A stretch of 63,013 nucleotides of DNA from Amycolatopsis keratiniphila subsp. keratiniphila (lineage in GTDB: Bacteria; Actinomycetota; Actinomycetes; Mycobacteriales; Pseudonocardiaceae): contig NZ_LQMT02000041.1 of NCBI RefSeq assembly GCF_001620365.2, positions 1 to 63,013 of the forward strand. The letters run 5' to 3'. Shown here one piece after another: positions 1 through 7,886 of the stretch. Both the position numbers and the translations under genes were made by a program. Numbering within the stretch: position 1 is the stretch's first letter; the number at the start of each line of letters is the position of its first letter. The notes under the pieces are model-generated. The model was not told the DNA's origin and did not search any database. It was given only the letters and a program-made list of their open reading frames with translations.

Positions 1-156
1 GCCATCCGGGGGCAACTCCACGAGTTCCGCCTTCAATCACGCGAGTTCGCCGTCCGATCACGCGTGTGCGGCCTTCACGCGCTTCCCCACCTTCGGCGGT
101 TTACGTCACCTGAGGTGATCGGGAATCCTCCGGGTACCGAGAGAAGGGCGCCTGCC

Positions 157-918
157 TTGCCGAAGAAGCTGACACGCCGTCTCCTGCAGGGCCTGATCGG
201 AGCGGTCCTCGTCACCACGCTCGCCCCGGCCGTCGCCTGGGCCGAACCCCCACAGGCACTGCCGTCGAACGCGACCGACGCCGACCGCACCTGGCAGCCC
301 GCGTTCGACTACGACACCGACGGCTGCTACCCGACCCCCGCGATCTCGCCCACCGGGGCGGTGGCCACCGGCCTCAAGAATTCCGGAGCCCTCAACGGTC
401 AGTGCCGGGACCGGTCCGACCTCGACAACACCAACTCCTACGCCCGGTCCAAGTGCAACAACGGCTGGTGCGCCCACCTGTACGACCTGTACTTCGAAAA
501 GGACCAGGCCGTCCCGGGCATCGACTGCTGCGGGCACCGGCACGACATCGAACACGTCGTCGTCTGGGTGAACGAGGGGCAGGCCCGGTACGTCTCGACG
601 TCCGCGCACGGCAACTACTCGACTTACGACCGCTCGAAGGTCTCCTGGGAGGGAACCCACCCGAAGATCGTCTATCACAAGGACGGCGCGAGCACCCACT
701 GCTTCCGCATCGCGAGCGCGACCGAGCCGCCGGAGAACCACTACAACGCCTGGCAGTACCCGGATCTCGTCAGCTGGGACCGGTTCCCGCCCGGTATCCG
801 CGACACGCTCGTCCGCGCCGACTTCGGCAGCGCGAGCCTCGCGATCAAGGACGGCTCGTTCGAGTACAACCTCGGCAAGGCCAAGCCGTCGGGCATCCCC
901 TTCGACCCCAACGGCTGA
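157..918 (+). CDS. Secreted NLP (NPP1-family) protein
   Basis: Predicted secreted protein of the NPP1/NLP (necrosis- and ethylene-inducing-like) family, 253 residues. TTG 157 is chosen as start because GAGAAGG (141-147) lies 9 bases upstream; the frame is open back to 64. Residues 1-29 look like a Sec signal peptide (KKLTRR, hydrophobic core, AVAWA before E30). The family heptapeptide is at 126-132 as GHRHDIE: the metal-site H, D and E are kept but the usual Trp (GHRHDWE) is Ile. Seven Cys, including C124-C125, suggest disulfides. Some known NLPs permeabilise plant membranes and many bacterial ones are non-toxic; the function here is not shown. It converges on the PspC gene with only 3 bases between. 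Confidence 0.8.
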   Translation: MPKKLTRRLLQGLIGAVLVTTLAPAVAWAEPPQALPSNATDADRTWQPAFDYDTDGCYPTPAISPTGAVATGLKNSGALNGQCRDRSDLDNTNSYARSKCNNGWCAHLYDLYFEKDQAVPGIDCCGHRHDIEHVVVWVNEGQARYVSTSAHGNYSTYDRSKVSWEGTHPKIVYHKDGASTHCFRIASATEPPENHYNAWQYPDLVSWDRFPPGIRDTLVRADFGSASLAIKDGSFEYNLGKAKPSGIPFDPNG

Positions 919-921
919 GGC

Positions 922-1122
922 TCAGTACTCGCTCTCGGGCAGGGCGAGCCACAGCACGAGGTAGACGATGAACTGCGGGCCGGGCAGCAGGCAGGACAGC
1001 ACGGCGAGCAGGCGGACCTTGCCCGGAGTGGTGCCGAAACGTTTGGCGAGACCGGCGCAGACGCCGCCGATCATGCGGCCCTGGCGCGGTCGGGTCAGGC
1101 GGGCGGCTACGGGGTTCGTCAC
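922..1122 (-). CDS. PspC domain small membrane protein
   Basis: A 66-residue protein made almost entirely of one PspC domain: a basic N-terminus (LTRPRQGR), the core MIGGVCAGLAKRFG, then a hydrophobic membrane segment (VRLLAVLSCLLPGPQFIVYL) and an acidic end. PspC domains are inner-membrane parts of envelope-stress systems; small single-domain versions are common in actinobacteria and of unclear role. The GTG start at 1122 is preferred because GAGGGA lies 6-8 bases upstream on the minus strand; an in-frame extension to 1188 lacks a good ribosome site and is not PspC-like. Confidence 0.85.
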   Translation of the reverse strand: MTNPVAARLTRPRQGRMIGGVCAGLAKRFGTTPGKVRLLAVLSCLLPGPQFIVYLVLWLALPESEY

Positions 1123-1309
1123 GGGTCTTCCCTCTCTGTCATCACTGCGTGTGAAACCCATTTTCGTCGCGCGGCGGCCCGGCCGCATCCCACCGCGGAA
1201 CGAAACGCACCCCTAAGGGCGTGAAATCGAGGTAAAGGAGTCACCTGGGAAAACGAGGCGGACCCTGTGTTCTTCGCCCGTAGGGGGTGGTGTTCCCGGA
1301 TCTTTTGAC

Positions 1310-1315
1310 GATACT
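1310..1315 (+). promoter_or_regulatory. Candidate -10 box of a leaderless transcript
   Basis: GATACT ends 6 bases before the GTG start at 1322, and no Shine-Dalgarno sequence precedes that start. This is the arrangement expected when transcription begins on the start codon itself. No convincing -35 hexamer was seen, so this is an inference. Confidence 0.35.
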
Positions 1316-1321
1316 GCTCCG

Positions 1322-2248
1322 GTGCCCCCGAAGAGACTCAGCGCAGTACTCTGCGGCCTGTTCCTCGCCGCGGCCTGTGCCACGCCGGAATCGGCGGTGA
1401 CGTCTTCGCCGACCACCGCGGGCGACGAGGCCTTGACCGCTTCCGAGGCGCTCGGCGAATACTCGTCGCTCGATTACTGCAGCCTTGTCGACCAGCGGAA
1501 GGTGATCGGCGGCGGAAACGCGGTCAAACCGCCGTTGACCTCTTTCGAGTTCTGCCGCCTCGAATTCGTCGAGGGTGCCAATCGCTACACCGTGACCACC
1601 GGCCCGATCACTTCCGGGCAGGATCCGAACAATCAGCCGTACGAATACGCCGGGCCGTTGCCGGAAGGGCTCAGTGTCCAGCAATCGACGTTCAACCAGG
1701 ACACCACCTGCACGCGGCTGCTCACCTTCGCCGACGGGATCCGGCTGTCCATCGCCGTGACCTCCGACGACAGGGCCCCGGCCGACCAGGCCGACCGCTG
1801 CCGGACCGCCGACGCGACCGTCGGCAGCGCGGCCGGGGTGATCACCGAGCGCAAGGTGGGGCGGCTGAACCTGGACCAGCGCTCGTGGGGCCGTGTCGCC
1901 CCGTGCGCCCTGCTCGACCAGCACGAACTCGACGCCGCCGCCGGAGCGGAGACCAAACCGGCCCCGGCGTTGTCCGGGCACAACTGCATCCGCGGCAAGG
2001 TCAGCTTCTCGCTGTCCGTCGGCGCGGACACCACGCCGGGCGCGACGGAGGCGCTGGGCGGACGGCAGGTCCAGGTCGCCACTTCCGGGGCGTTCTGCCA
2101 GGTGACCACGCACCGGCCGATCCCGGGCACCCCGGACCGGGTCGAGCAGGCGGCGCTTTCCGTGGTCGGTGTCGACGGGGCGGCGGAGGACGCCACCTGC
2201 GCGGCGGCACGGGAGGTCGCCGCCGCGGTGTTCCCGAAGCTTCCCTGA
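1322..2248 (+). CDS. Putative lipoprotein with two DUF3558-like halves
   Basis: A 308-residue exported protein. The N-terminus MPPKRLSAVLCGLFLAAAC ends in a lipobox-like AAAC (C19), so surface lipid anchoring is likely. The mature part seems to contain two related halves, each opening with a similar Cys motif (YCSLVDQRKVIGGG, then PCALLDQHELDAA) and each with a second Cys further on, as in the DUF3558 lipoprotein family. DUF3558 proteins are actinobacterial cell-wall lipoproteins without assigned biochemistry. The gene converges on a TetR gene 12 bases downstream. The GTG start is probably leaderless. Confidence 0.7.
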   Translation: MPPKRLSAVLCGLFLAAACATPESAVTSSPTTAGDEALTASEALGEYSSLDYCSLVDQRKVIGGGNAVKPPLTSFEFCRLEFVEGANRYTVTTGPITSGQDPNNQPYEYAGPLPEGLSVQQSTFNQDTTCTRLLTFADGIRLSIAVTSDDRAPADQADRCRTADATVGSAAGVITERKVGRLNLDQRSWGRVAPCALLDQHELDAAAGAETKPAPALSGHNCIRGKVSFSLSVGADTTPGATEALGGRQVQVATSGAFCQVTTHRPIPGTPDRVEQAALSVVGVDGAAEDATCAAAREVAAAVFPKLP

Positions 2249-2260
2249 CTAAATGCGGGG

Positions 2261-2941
2261 TCAGCAGCGCAGCTTGGGCAGCCGGAAGGAGCACATGACC
2301 TCTTCCAGCGCCTCGACGTCCAGCGGCGGATGCGGCAGCGGGGTCGCGCGGCCGGGTTCGGCGCGCAGGCCGTCCAGCAGCATCGCGAGGCACCGGCGCC
2401 ACAGGTCCGGCTGGATACCGTGCGTGAACTCGATGACGGAGCCGATCATCTGGTGCAGCAGCGGCATGTCCGTCGGCACGATGTCCGCGCGCAGGACGCC
2501 CGCCGCTTGAGCGCGTTCGACGAGCTGTGTGATCAACGGCACCATGCGCGATTTCGCCTCGGCGACGCGCTCCTGGCCGAAGACGTTCGACAGCATGACT
2601 TCCCGTAACCCGCGGTCACCGGCGTGCAGTTCGGCGGCGCGCCAGGTGAAGTCCGCGAAGCCCTCCCACGGGTCTTCGGCGCGAAGCGCTTCTTCGGCGA
2701 ACTCGCGGATCGTCTCGAACTGGTCGACGAACATCGCCTCGACCAGGTGTTCCTTGCTGGGAAAGCGGCGGTAGACGGTGCCGACGCCGACGCCGGCGTG
2801 ATGCGCGACGTCGTCGAGCGTCGCTTCGAGCCCGCGCTCGCCGAAGACATCGCGTGCCGCCGCGATGATGCGTTGCCGATTGAGTTCAGCGTCGCGCCGC
2901 AGCGGCCGCGCCGGTGCGGCGGGAGCGAGGTCCCGAGCCAT
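2261..2941 (-). CDS. TetR-family transcriptional regulator
   Basis: A 226-residue TetR repressor. The N-terminal helix-turn-helix spans about residues 20-65 (NRQRIIAAARDVFGERGLEA, then DVAHHAGVGVGTVYRRFPSK). The variable ligand-binding half has a DUxxL-like helix pattern and ends in a Pro-rich tail with two Cys. The gene is divergent from the MFS exporter at 3064 with about 120 bases between, and a dyad lies in that gap close to its own start. The usual arrangement is a repressor controlling both itself and the exporter. The inducing ligand cannot be read from the sequence. Confidence 0.92.
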   Translation of the reverse strand: MARDLAPAAPARPLRRDAELNRQRIIAAARDVFGERGLEATLDDVAHHAGVGVGTVYRRFPSKEHLVEAMFVDQFETIREFAEEALRAEDPWEGFADFTWRAAELHAGDRGLREVMLSNVFGQERVAEAKSRMVPLITQLVERAQAAGVLRADIVPTDMPLLHQMIGSVIEFTHGIQPDLWRRCLAMLLDGLRAEPGRATPLPHPPLDVEALEEVMCSFRLPKLRC

Positions 2942-2959
2942 CCGTCCAGCTTAACAAAC

Positions 2960-2984
2960 GAAGTAGAGGACACTTCTCCACTTC
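2960..2984. promoter_or_regulatory. Candidate TetR operator
   Basis: Inverted repeat GAAGTAGAG-N7-CTCCACTTC with 8 of 9 arm bases paired, in the spacer between the TetR gene (start 2941) and the MFS gene (start 3064). It lies about 20 bases upstream of the TetR start, fitting an autoregulated divergent operator. Assignment to this TetR is by position only. Confidence 0.5.
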
Positions 2985-3063
2985 TTGTGTACCTTGGGCG
3001 CGGAAAGGGGAGATACCTACTCCACATAGCTTCTTCGTCACTATCGGTGAGGAAAACGCCCGT

Positions 3064-4587
3064 ATGTCTGACTCATCCACCGCTGTCGCCACGCCGCCGG
3101 GGGACGCGGCCGCGCAGCACACCAACCCGCACCACGCCAGGAGATGGCTGATCCTGGTGATGATCGGTCTCGCCCAGCTGATGGTGGTGCTCGACGCCAC
3201 CGTCGTGAACATCGCGCTCCCGTCGGCGCAGCAGGACCTCGGATTCTCGAACGATGCCCGCCAATGGGTCGTCACCGCCTACGCGCTCGCGTTCGGCAGC
3301 CTGCTCCTGCTGGGCGGGCGGCTCGCGGACCTCTTCGGCCGCAAACGCGCGTTCCTCGTCGGGCTCGCCGGCTTCGCCATCGTGTCGGCGATCGGCGGCG
3401 CCGCCACCAGCATCGAAATGCTGCTCGTCGCCCGCGCGGCACAGGGTGTCTTCGGCGCGCTTCTGGCCCCGGCGGCCCTTTCGCTGCTGACCACGACGTT
3501 CACCGATCCGAAGGAGCGCGGCAAGGCGTTCGGTGTCTTCGGCGCCATCGGTGGCGGCGGCGCGGCGATCGGCCTGCTGCTCGGCGGCGTGCTGACCGAG
3601 TACCTCGACTGGCGCTGGTCGATGTACGTCAACATCATCTTCGCGGTGATCGCGTTCGCCGGTTCGGCCGTGCTGCTGAAGAACTCCGAGACCGACGGCC
3701 CGCGCCCGAAGCTCGACATCCCCGGCACGATCACCGCGTCGGCCGGTCTCTTCGCGCTCGTCTACGGCTTCGCGAACGCCGAGCGCGACTCGTGGTCCTC
3801 GGTGTCGGTGTGGGGTTTCCTCGCCGCCGGTGTCGTGCTGCTCGCCGCTTTCGTGGCGATCCAGCAGCGGGTCTCGCATCCGCTCCTGCCGCTGCGCGTA
3901 CTGCTCGACCGCGACCGCGGCGGCTCGTACCTCGCGATGTTCCTGCTCGCCATCGGGATGTTCTCGATCTTCCTGTTCCTCACCTTCTACATCCAGCTGA
4001 ACCTGCAGTTCACGCCGGTGCAGAGCGGGGTCGCGTTCCTGCCGATGGTGGCCACCCTGATGGCCAGCGCGACGTCGGCGACGGCCGTGCTGCTGCCGAA
4101 GTTCGGCGCGAAACCGTTGGTGTCGCTGGGAATGCTGATCGCGGGGGCGGGGCTGTTCTGGCTCTCGGCCATCGACACCAGCAGCACGTACGCCGGCGGG
4201 GTGCTGTTCCCGCTGATGGTCATGGGCATCGGCATCGGCCTCGCGATGGCGCCCGCGATGAGCGTCGCGACCTTCGGTGTCGACACGCACGACGCCGGTG
4301 TCGCGTCGGCGGCGGTCAACACCGCGCAGCAGGTCGGCGGCTCGATCGGGACCGCGCTGCTGAGCACCCTGGCCGGTAACGCGGCGACGTCGTTCGCGGC
4401 CGGGAAGGTGCCTTCGGCGCAACTGGCGGCAGAAGCGGCAGTGCACAGCTACACGACCGCTTTCGTGTGGGGCGGGTGGATCTTCGTCATCGGTGCGGTG
4501 ATCTGCGGGCTGCTGCTGCGGTCGGGTGCTCCGGCGAAGGCTCCTGAAGGCGCTTCGGACGCTACGCCGGTCGCCGTGCACATGTAG
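3064..4587 (+). CDS. MFS multidrug exporter, DHA2 (14-TM) family
   Basis: A 507-residue proton-coupled exporter of the DHA2 (EmrB/QacA-like) family. TM1 carries the antiporter motif D1 (LDATVVNIALP) and the loop after TM2 carries motif A (GGRLADLFGRKRAF). About 14 hydrophobic segments fit the family. The ATG start at 3064 follows GTGAGGA (3047-3053). It is divergent from a TetR gene, so it is probably derepressed by a toxic substrate or metabolite. A perfect 53-base palindrome begins 11 bases after the stop and may terminate the transcript. The substrate is unknown. Confidence 0.93.
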   Translation: MSDSSTAVATPPGDAAAQHTNPHHARRWLILVMIGLAQLMVVLDATVVNIALPSAQQDLGFSNDARQWVVTAYALAFGSLLLLGGRLADLFGRKRAFLVGLAGFAIVSAIGGAATSIEMLLVARAAQGVFGALLAPAALSLLTTTFTDPKERGKAFGVFGAIGGGGAAIGLLLGGVLTEYLDWRWSMYVNIIFAVIAFAGSAVLLKNSETDGPRPKLDIPGTITASAGLFALVYGFANAERDSWSSVSVWGFLAAGVVLLAAFVAIQQRVSHPLLPLRVLLDRDRGGSYLAMFLLAIGMFSIFLFLTFYIQLNLQFTPVQSGVAFLPMVATLMASATSATAVLLPKFGAKPLVSLGMLIAGAGLFWLSAIDTSSTYAGGVLFPLMVMGIGIGLAMAPAMSVATFGVDTHDAGVASAAVNTAQQVGGSIGTALLSTLAGNAATSFAAGKVPSAQLAAEAAVHSYTTAFVWGGWIFVIGAVICGLLLRSGAPAKAPEGASDATPVAVHM

Positions 4588-4598
4588 GTCCCTCGAAT

Positions 4599-4651
4599 GC
4601 TAGGAAAGGACCGTTCCTTGCAAAATTTGCAAGGAACGGTCCTTTCCTAGC
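4599..4651. repeat. 53-bp perfect palindrome, terminator-like
   Basis: Perfect inverted repeat with 26-base arms around one central base, beginning GCTAGGAAAGGACCGTTCC. It lies just after the MFS stop, between convergent genes. There is no T-run as in a classical intrinsic terminator. Its inner CTTGCAAAATTTGCAAG core is shared with the palindrome at 31830-31884. Confidence 0.9.
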
Positions 4652-4666
4652 GCGGAGAGGGGTGTC

Positions 4667-4707
4667 AAGGGAGCTTTCCCCGCATGGCATGAGGGGAAAG
4701 CGTCCTT
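4667..4707. repeat. Imperfect hairpin
   Basis: Arms AAGGGAGCTTTCCCC (4667-4681) and GGGGAAAGCGTCCTT (4693-4707) around an 11-base loop. It is weaker than its two neighbours but has the same AAGG...CCTT flanks as the other intergenic elements of the window. Confidence 0.6.
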
Positions 4708-4742
4708 CGCGCGGCGTGGTTGTGCGGAACACCACCGCCGGA

Positions 4743-4797
4743 TGTCATGAAAGGGTCGTTCAGGACAAGTTACGTCCTGAACGACCCTTTCATGACA
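4743..4797. repeat. 55-bp palindrome, TGTCATGAAAGGG family
   Basis: Perfect 24-base arms (4743-4766 and 4774-4797) around a 7-base loop, starting TGTCATGAAAGGGTCGTTCA. A near-identical copy with a different loop lies 48 kb away at 52871-52925. It sits 14 bases from the 3' end of the minus-strand ParB-fold gene. Confidence 0.92.
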
Positions 4798-4811
4798 CTT
4801 GAGAGGGGGCG

Positions 4812-5651
4812 TCAGCGGGACTGCGACCGCACCGCCTCGAAGACCTCGTCGTCCCACCGGTGCGTCCGGATCAGCCGGTACCGTTCGCACGCCACCCACA
4901 GATACGCCTCGGCGTCCGTCCGCGCGCCGATCAGGTCCGCCTGCCGCAGCATCGCCACCACGGGCACGAACTCCTCGTCGAACCACCGCTGCGCCAGCGT
5001 CGCCCGATCCGAGTACGCGCCTTCGTCCTGCATCAGCCGGAAACCCCACGCCTCCACGTGCTCGCCGAGCCGCGCGTAGTCCCACGGATCGGTGAACACC
5101 ACCGAAGCCCGCGCGTGTCCCGAAAGCGGGACGCGTTCCAGGAACAGCCGCCGGTAGTCCTTGACGATCAGGTCGCCGCGGTACCGGATCCCGCTCGGGT
5201 CCAGTTTGGTCCGCACCTCGGTGACCATCGCCTCTATTGTGGACAGTCGCATCGCGTGCGCCACCGAGACGCGATGATGCCCGTCGATGATGAAATGCAG
5301 TTCGCCGACGCGGTACACCTCGATCGGCGGGATCGACTCGCCGCGCCGGGTGGCGAGCGCCAGCCGTTCCCACCGTTCGCGCACCCGCCCGGACGTGGGG
5401 CGGAAGCGGCGGTCGAAATCGCGGCCGCGGTCGACGCTGCCGACGATCGAGTCGAGCCGGATCACCCGCGCCCCGATCTTCCGCTCGCCGAGATAACCGA
5501 GCGCGTCGACCACCTCGTGGAACGGCAGCATGATGTTGACGTCGTCGGGCTCGCCGCGCAGCCAGTTCGCCAGCCGCGACAGCACCTGACGTCGTCGCGC
5601 GCGGAGGAAGTCGTGTTCCGCGTCCGCACGGGGAAAACCGGTGTCCTTCAT
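4812..5651 (-). CDS. ParB/sulfiredoxin-fold protein
   Basis: A 279-residue protein with a ParB/Srx-like core: SIPPIEVYRVGELHFIIDGH followed by HRVSVAHA at about residues 105-132. This is the segment that in ParB-type proteins binds CTP or carries nuclease-like chemistry. There is no ParB helix-turn-helix or dimerisation region, so a chromosome-partitioning role is not supported. The long C-terminal part (DPWDYARLGEHVEAWG and on) is not recognised. It overlaps the end of the metallophosphoesterase gene by 4 bases (ATGA), so the two are translated together and probably act together. Function unknown. Confidence 0.8.
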   Translation of the reverse strand: MKDTGFPRADAEHDFLRARRRQVLSRLANWLRGEPDDVNIMLPFHEVVDALGYLGERKIGARVIRLDSIVGSVDRGRDFDRRFRPTSGRVRERWERLALATRRGESIPPIEVYRVGELHFIIDGHHRVSVAHAMRLSTIEAMVTEVRTKLDPSGIRYRGDLIVKDYRRLFLERVPLSGHARASVVFTDPWDYARLGEHVEAWGFRLMQDEGAYSDRATLAQRWFDEEFVPVVAMLRQADLIGARTDAEAYLWVACERYRLIRTHRWDDEVFEAVRSQSR

Positions 5652-6295
5652 ACGAACTCCATGATCCGGTGCCCGACCACGTTGCGTACCGTGGTCCCGC
5701 CGACCACCCGGTCCGGCACGGGTTCACCGTGCGGGTGGATATGCCCGTGCAGCAACCATTTCGGCCGCAGCAACTCGATCGTGCGATGGAGACAGTCGAA
5801 CCCGCGGTGCGGCGGATCCTCGCGGTCGCCGCAGTGCCGCGGCGGCGCGTGCGTGAGCAGGATGTCGACGTCCCGCCCGTCCCGCCAGCGACGGAGCCGG
5901 GCCCGGCGCACCAGCCTGCGGGCACGCCGAGCCTGCTGGCGTTGCGTCCATTGGTTGGGGCCGTCGTTGTAGCGGACCGAGCCGCCGAGCCCGGCGAACC
6001 GGAGCCCGCCGACGTCGACGATCCGGCCGTCCGCGTTCACCCCGCCCGCCGGTCCCGGCCACACCGTGGGAAAACCGTCCTTCATGGACAGTCCGCCGTA
6101 GCGGGTGTAACCGGACAGATCGGGGTCGTGGTTACCCGGGACGAACACGCACGGCACGTCGAGCGCGCCCGCCAGGAACTCGAGGTAGTCGTACGGCAGA
6201 TCACCGGCACCGATGACGAGGTCGGCCCGATGGTTGCGGACGGCGGACGTCCACAGCCGCTCTTCGACCTCGTCCGCGACCACCAGCGCTTTCAT
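5648..6295 (-). CDS. Metallophosphoesterase (calcineurin-like fold)
   Basis: A 215-residue calcineurin-like phosphoesterase. Visible metal motifs are GAGDLPYDY (about residue 30), VPGNHDPD (about 53), THAPPRH and GHIHPHGEP near the end. The first motif, normally DxH near the N-terminus, reads VADEVEERLW, so one metal ligand differs from the common pattern. The family hydrolyses phosphomono- or diesters with two metal ions; the substrate cannot be predicted. It is the first gene of a two-gene operon with the overlapping ParB-fold gene. Confidence 0.87.
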   Translation of the reverse strand: MKALVVADEVEERLWTSAVRNHRADLVIGAGDLPYDYLEFLAGALDVPCVFVPGNHDPDLSGYTRYGGLSMKDGFPTVWPGPAGGVNADGRIVDVGGLRFAGLGGSVRYNDGPNQWTQRQQARRARRLVRRARLRRWRDGRDVDILLTHAPPRHCGDREDPPHRGFDCLHRTIELLRPKWLLHGHIHPHGEPVPDRVVGGTTVRNVVGHRIMEFV

Positions 6296-6320
6296 GCGCT
6301 CCAGGGTAAGCCCGGCGGCG

Positions 6321-6437
6321 CTACTTCGTGCCGTGCGCGAACGCGGGGTCCTTGGCGATGATCGCGATCACGATGCCGAGCCAGACGACGCAGAACGCCA
6401 GCGCCCAGAACTTGAGGTTGGTCAGGATCCTTGGCAT
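6321..6437 (-). CDS. Small single-pass membrane protein (38 aa)
   Basis: Reading frame of 38 residues: a short basic start (MPRILTNLK), one clear transmembrane helix (about residues 10-28, FWALAFCVVWLGIVIAIIA) and a polar tail ending HGTK. GGAG lies 9 bases before the ATG at 6437. It follows corA on the same strand after 36 bases, so it may be co-transcribed and could be a transporter accessory peptide; that is speculation. No homologous family is recognised. Confidence 0.6.
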   Translation of the reverse strand: MPRILTNLKFWALAFCVVWLGIVIAIIAKDPAFAHGTK

Positions 6438-6473
6438 GAGGGAACTCCAGAACTACCGAAAGGGGAAGAAAGG

Positions 6474-7562
6474 TCAGAGCCAGCGGTTCTTCCTGAATAT
6501 TCGGTAAAGCAGGATGCAGACGCCGAAGATGACCGTCATCGCCACCGGGTAGCCGAACCGCCAATGCAGCTCCGGCATGTAGTCGAAGTTCATCCCGTAG
6601 ATCCCGGCGAGCGCCGTCGGGACCGCGATGATCGCCGCCCACGCGGTGATCTTGCGCATGTCGGTGTTCTGCTGGAGGGTGATCTTCGCCAGCGTGGCGT
6701 CCACCAGGGTGGTCAGCAGCTCGTCGAAGTTCGAGACCCGCTCCGAAACGGTCGTCAAGTGGTCGGAGACGTCGCGGAAGTAGGAACGGACCTCGTCCGG
6801 GATCAGCCGCGTGTACCCCTCCGCGAGCCGCTGCAGCGGAGTGCCGAGCGGCATGACCGCGCGGCGCAGTTCCAGCACCTCGCGCTTCATGAAGTAGATC
6901 TGCTCGGCGCTCACCTTGGAGCGCGGCGCGAAGACATGCGTCTCCATCTCGTCGATGTCCGACTCGATGGCGGTGGTGACGTCGAGGTAGTGGTCGACGA
7001 CGTGGTCCGCGATCGCGTGCAGCACCGCGGACGGCCCGAGGGCGAGCCGCTCCGGATCCTGGTCGAGTTCGCGGCGCAGCCTCGCGAGCCCCGAGTGGTT
7101 CCCGTGCCGCACGGTGATCACGAAGTCGCGGCCGAGGAAGGCCATCAGCTCGCCGGTCTCGACGATCTCGTTCGCCGTCGCGGGCGACTCGTGCTCGACG
7201 TACCGGACGGTCTTCAGCACCATGAACAGCGTGTCGTCGTAGCGCTCCAGCTTGGGCCGCTGGTGTGCTTCGAGCGCGTCTTCGACGGCCAGCTCGTGCA
7301 GGCCGAAGGTGTCCGCGATGCCCTGGATCTGGACCGCGTCGGGCTCGTGCAGGCCGATCCAGACGAACCCGGCGTGCCGTTTGCGCACCTCTTTGATGGC
7401 CTCGGCGTGCGTCCAGCGGCCGGGCAGGCGCTTGCCGTCCACGTACACCGCGCAATCGACGACGTACGCCGAAAGGGGGACGGGCAGCGGGCGTTCGGGG
7501 ACGCTCTTGGCGCGGCCGTTGCTCCGGCCGCGAAGGCCGCCGAGCGAGGGAATGGCAGGCAT
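6474..7562 (-). CDS. corA: CorA-family magnesium/cobalt transporter
   Basis: A 362-residue CorA channel for divalent cations. The long cytoplasmic alpha/beta and helical domain (about residues 30-295) is followed by two C-terminal membrane helices. The signature YGMNF is at about 322-326, at the end of TM1, and the basic tail YRIFRKNRWL follows TM2. The start is placed at ATG 7562 because GGAGAT precedes it; the 17 extra upstream residues of the open frame lack a ribosome site. Known members form homopentamers gated by cytoplasmic Mg2+. A 38-residue membrane peptide follows it. Confidence 0.95.
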   Translation of the reverse strand: MPAIPSLGGLRGRSNGRAKSVPERPLPVPLSAYVVDCAVYVDGKRLPGRWTHAEAIKEVRKRHAGFVWIGLHEPDAVQIQGIADTFGLHELAVEDALEAHQRPKLERYDDTLFMVLKTVRYVEHESPATANEIVETGELMAFLGRDFVITVRHGNHSGLARLRRELDQDPERLALGPSAVLHAIADHVVDHYLDVTTAIESDIDEMETHVFAPRSKVSAEQIYFMKREVLELRRAVMPLGTPLQRLAEGYTRLIPDEVRSYFRDVSDHLTTVSERVSNFDELLTTLVDATLAKITLQQNTDMRKITAWAAIIAVPTALAGIYGMNFDYMPELHWRFGYPVAMTVIFGVCILLYRIFRKNRWL

Positions 7563-7886
7563 GGGATCTCCTGGGCAGACGTCGTGCGTTGGTGCGCGAA
7601 GACGACGGGCCAAGCGGTCGGGGGCCGCTCGGCTAGGCCAGCGTTCCCGGTTTCGTCAGCCCTGCCAGGTGGGGATCCGGCGAGATGTGAAGGCGGAAAC
7701 GCTGCGACTACTAGGAAGCGGACTATCGCCACTGGACATCGGGTTCCTCACCTCCTTCGGCTCGGCGGACGGTTACGCAGTGGCGTGGGTCGCGTTGACG
7801 ACCCGACACCAATGGTCGAGGGTACTCCTCAACACGAAGGCCTGTCGTTCCAGGCTCACGCCGCGTTACTCGTGCAGGAGGAATGG
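7563..7886. other. Divergent spacer between corA and the MaoC gene
   Basis: 324 bases without a convincing gene, holding the 5' regions of corA (minus) and the MaoC-fold gene (plus). AGGAGG at 7876-7881 is the ribosome site for the plus gene. A possible -35 TTGACG lies at 7795-7800, with no clear -10. No convincing Mg2+ riboswitch was found ahead of corA. Confidence 0.5.

Noticed and set aside
7563..7886. Mg2+ riboswitch (M-box) ahead of corA, prompted by AGGTGAGG on the minus strand at 7746-7753.
   Set aside because: The conserved CTCCT and following M-box segments are absent and no matching stem set was found, so the short match is likely chance.
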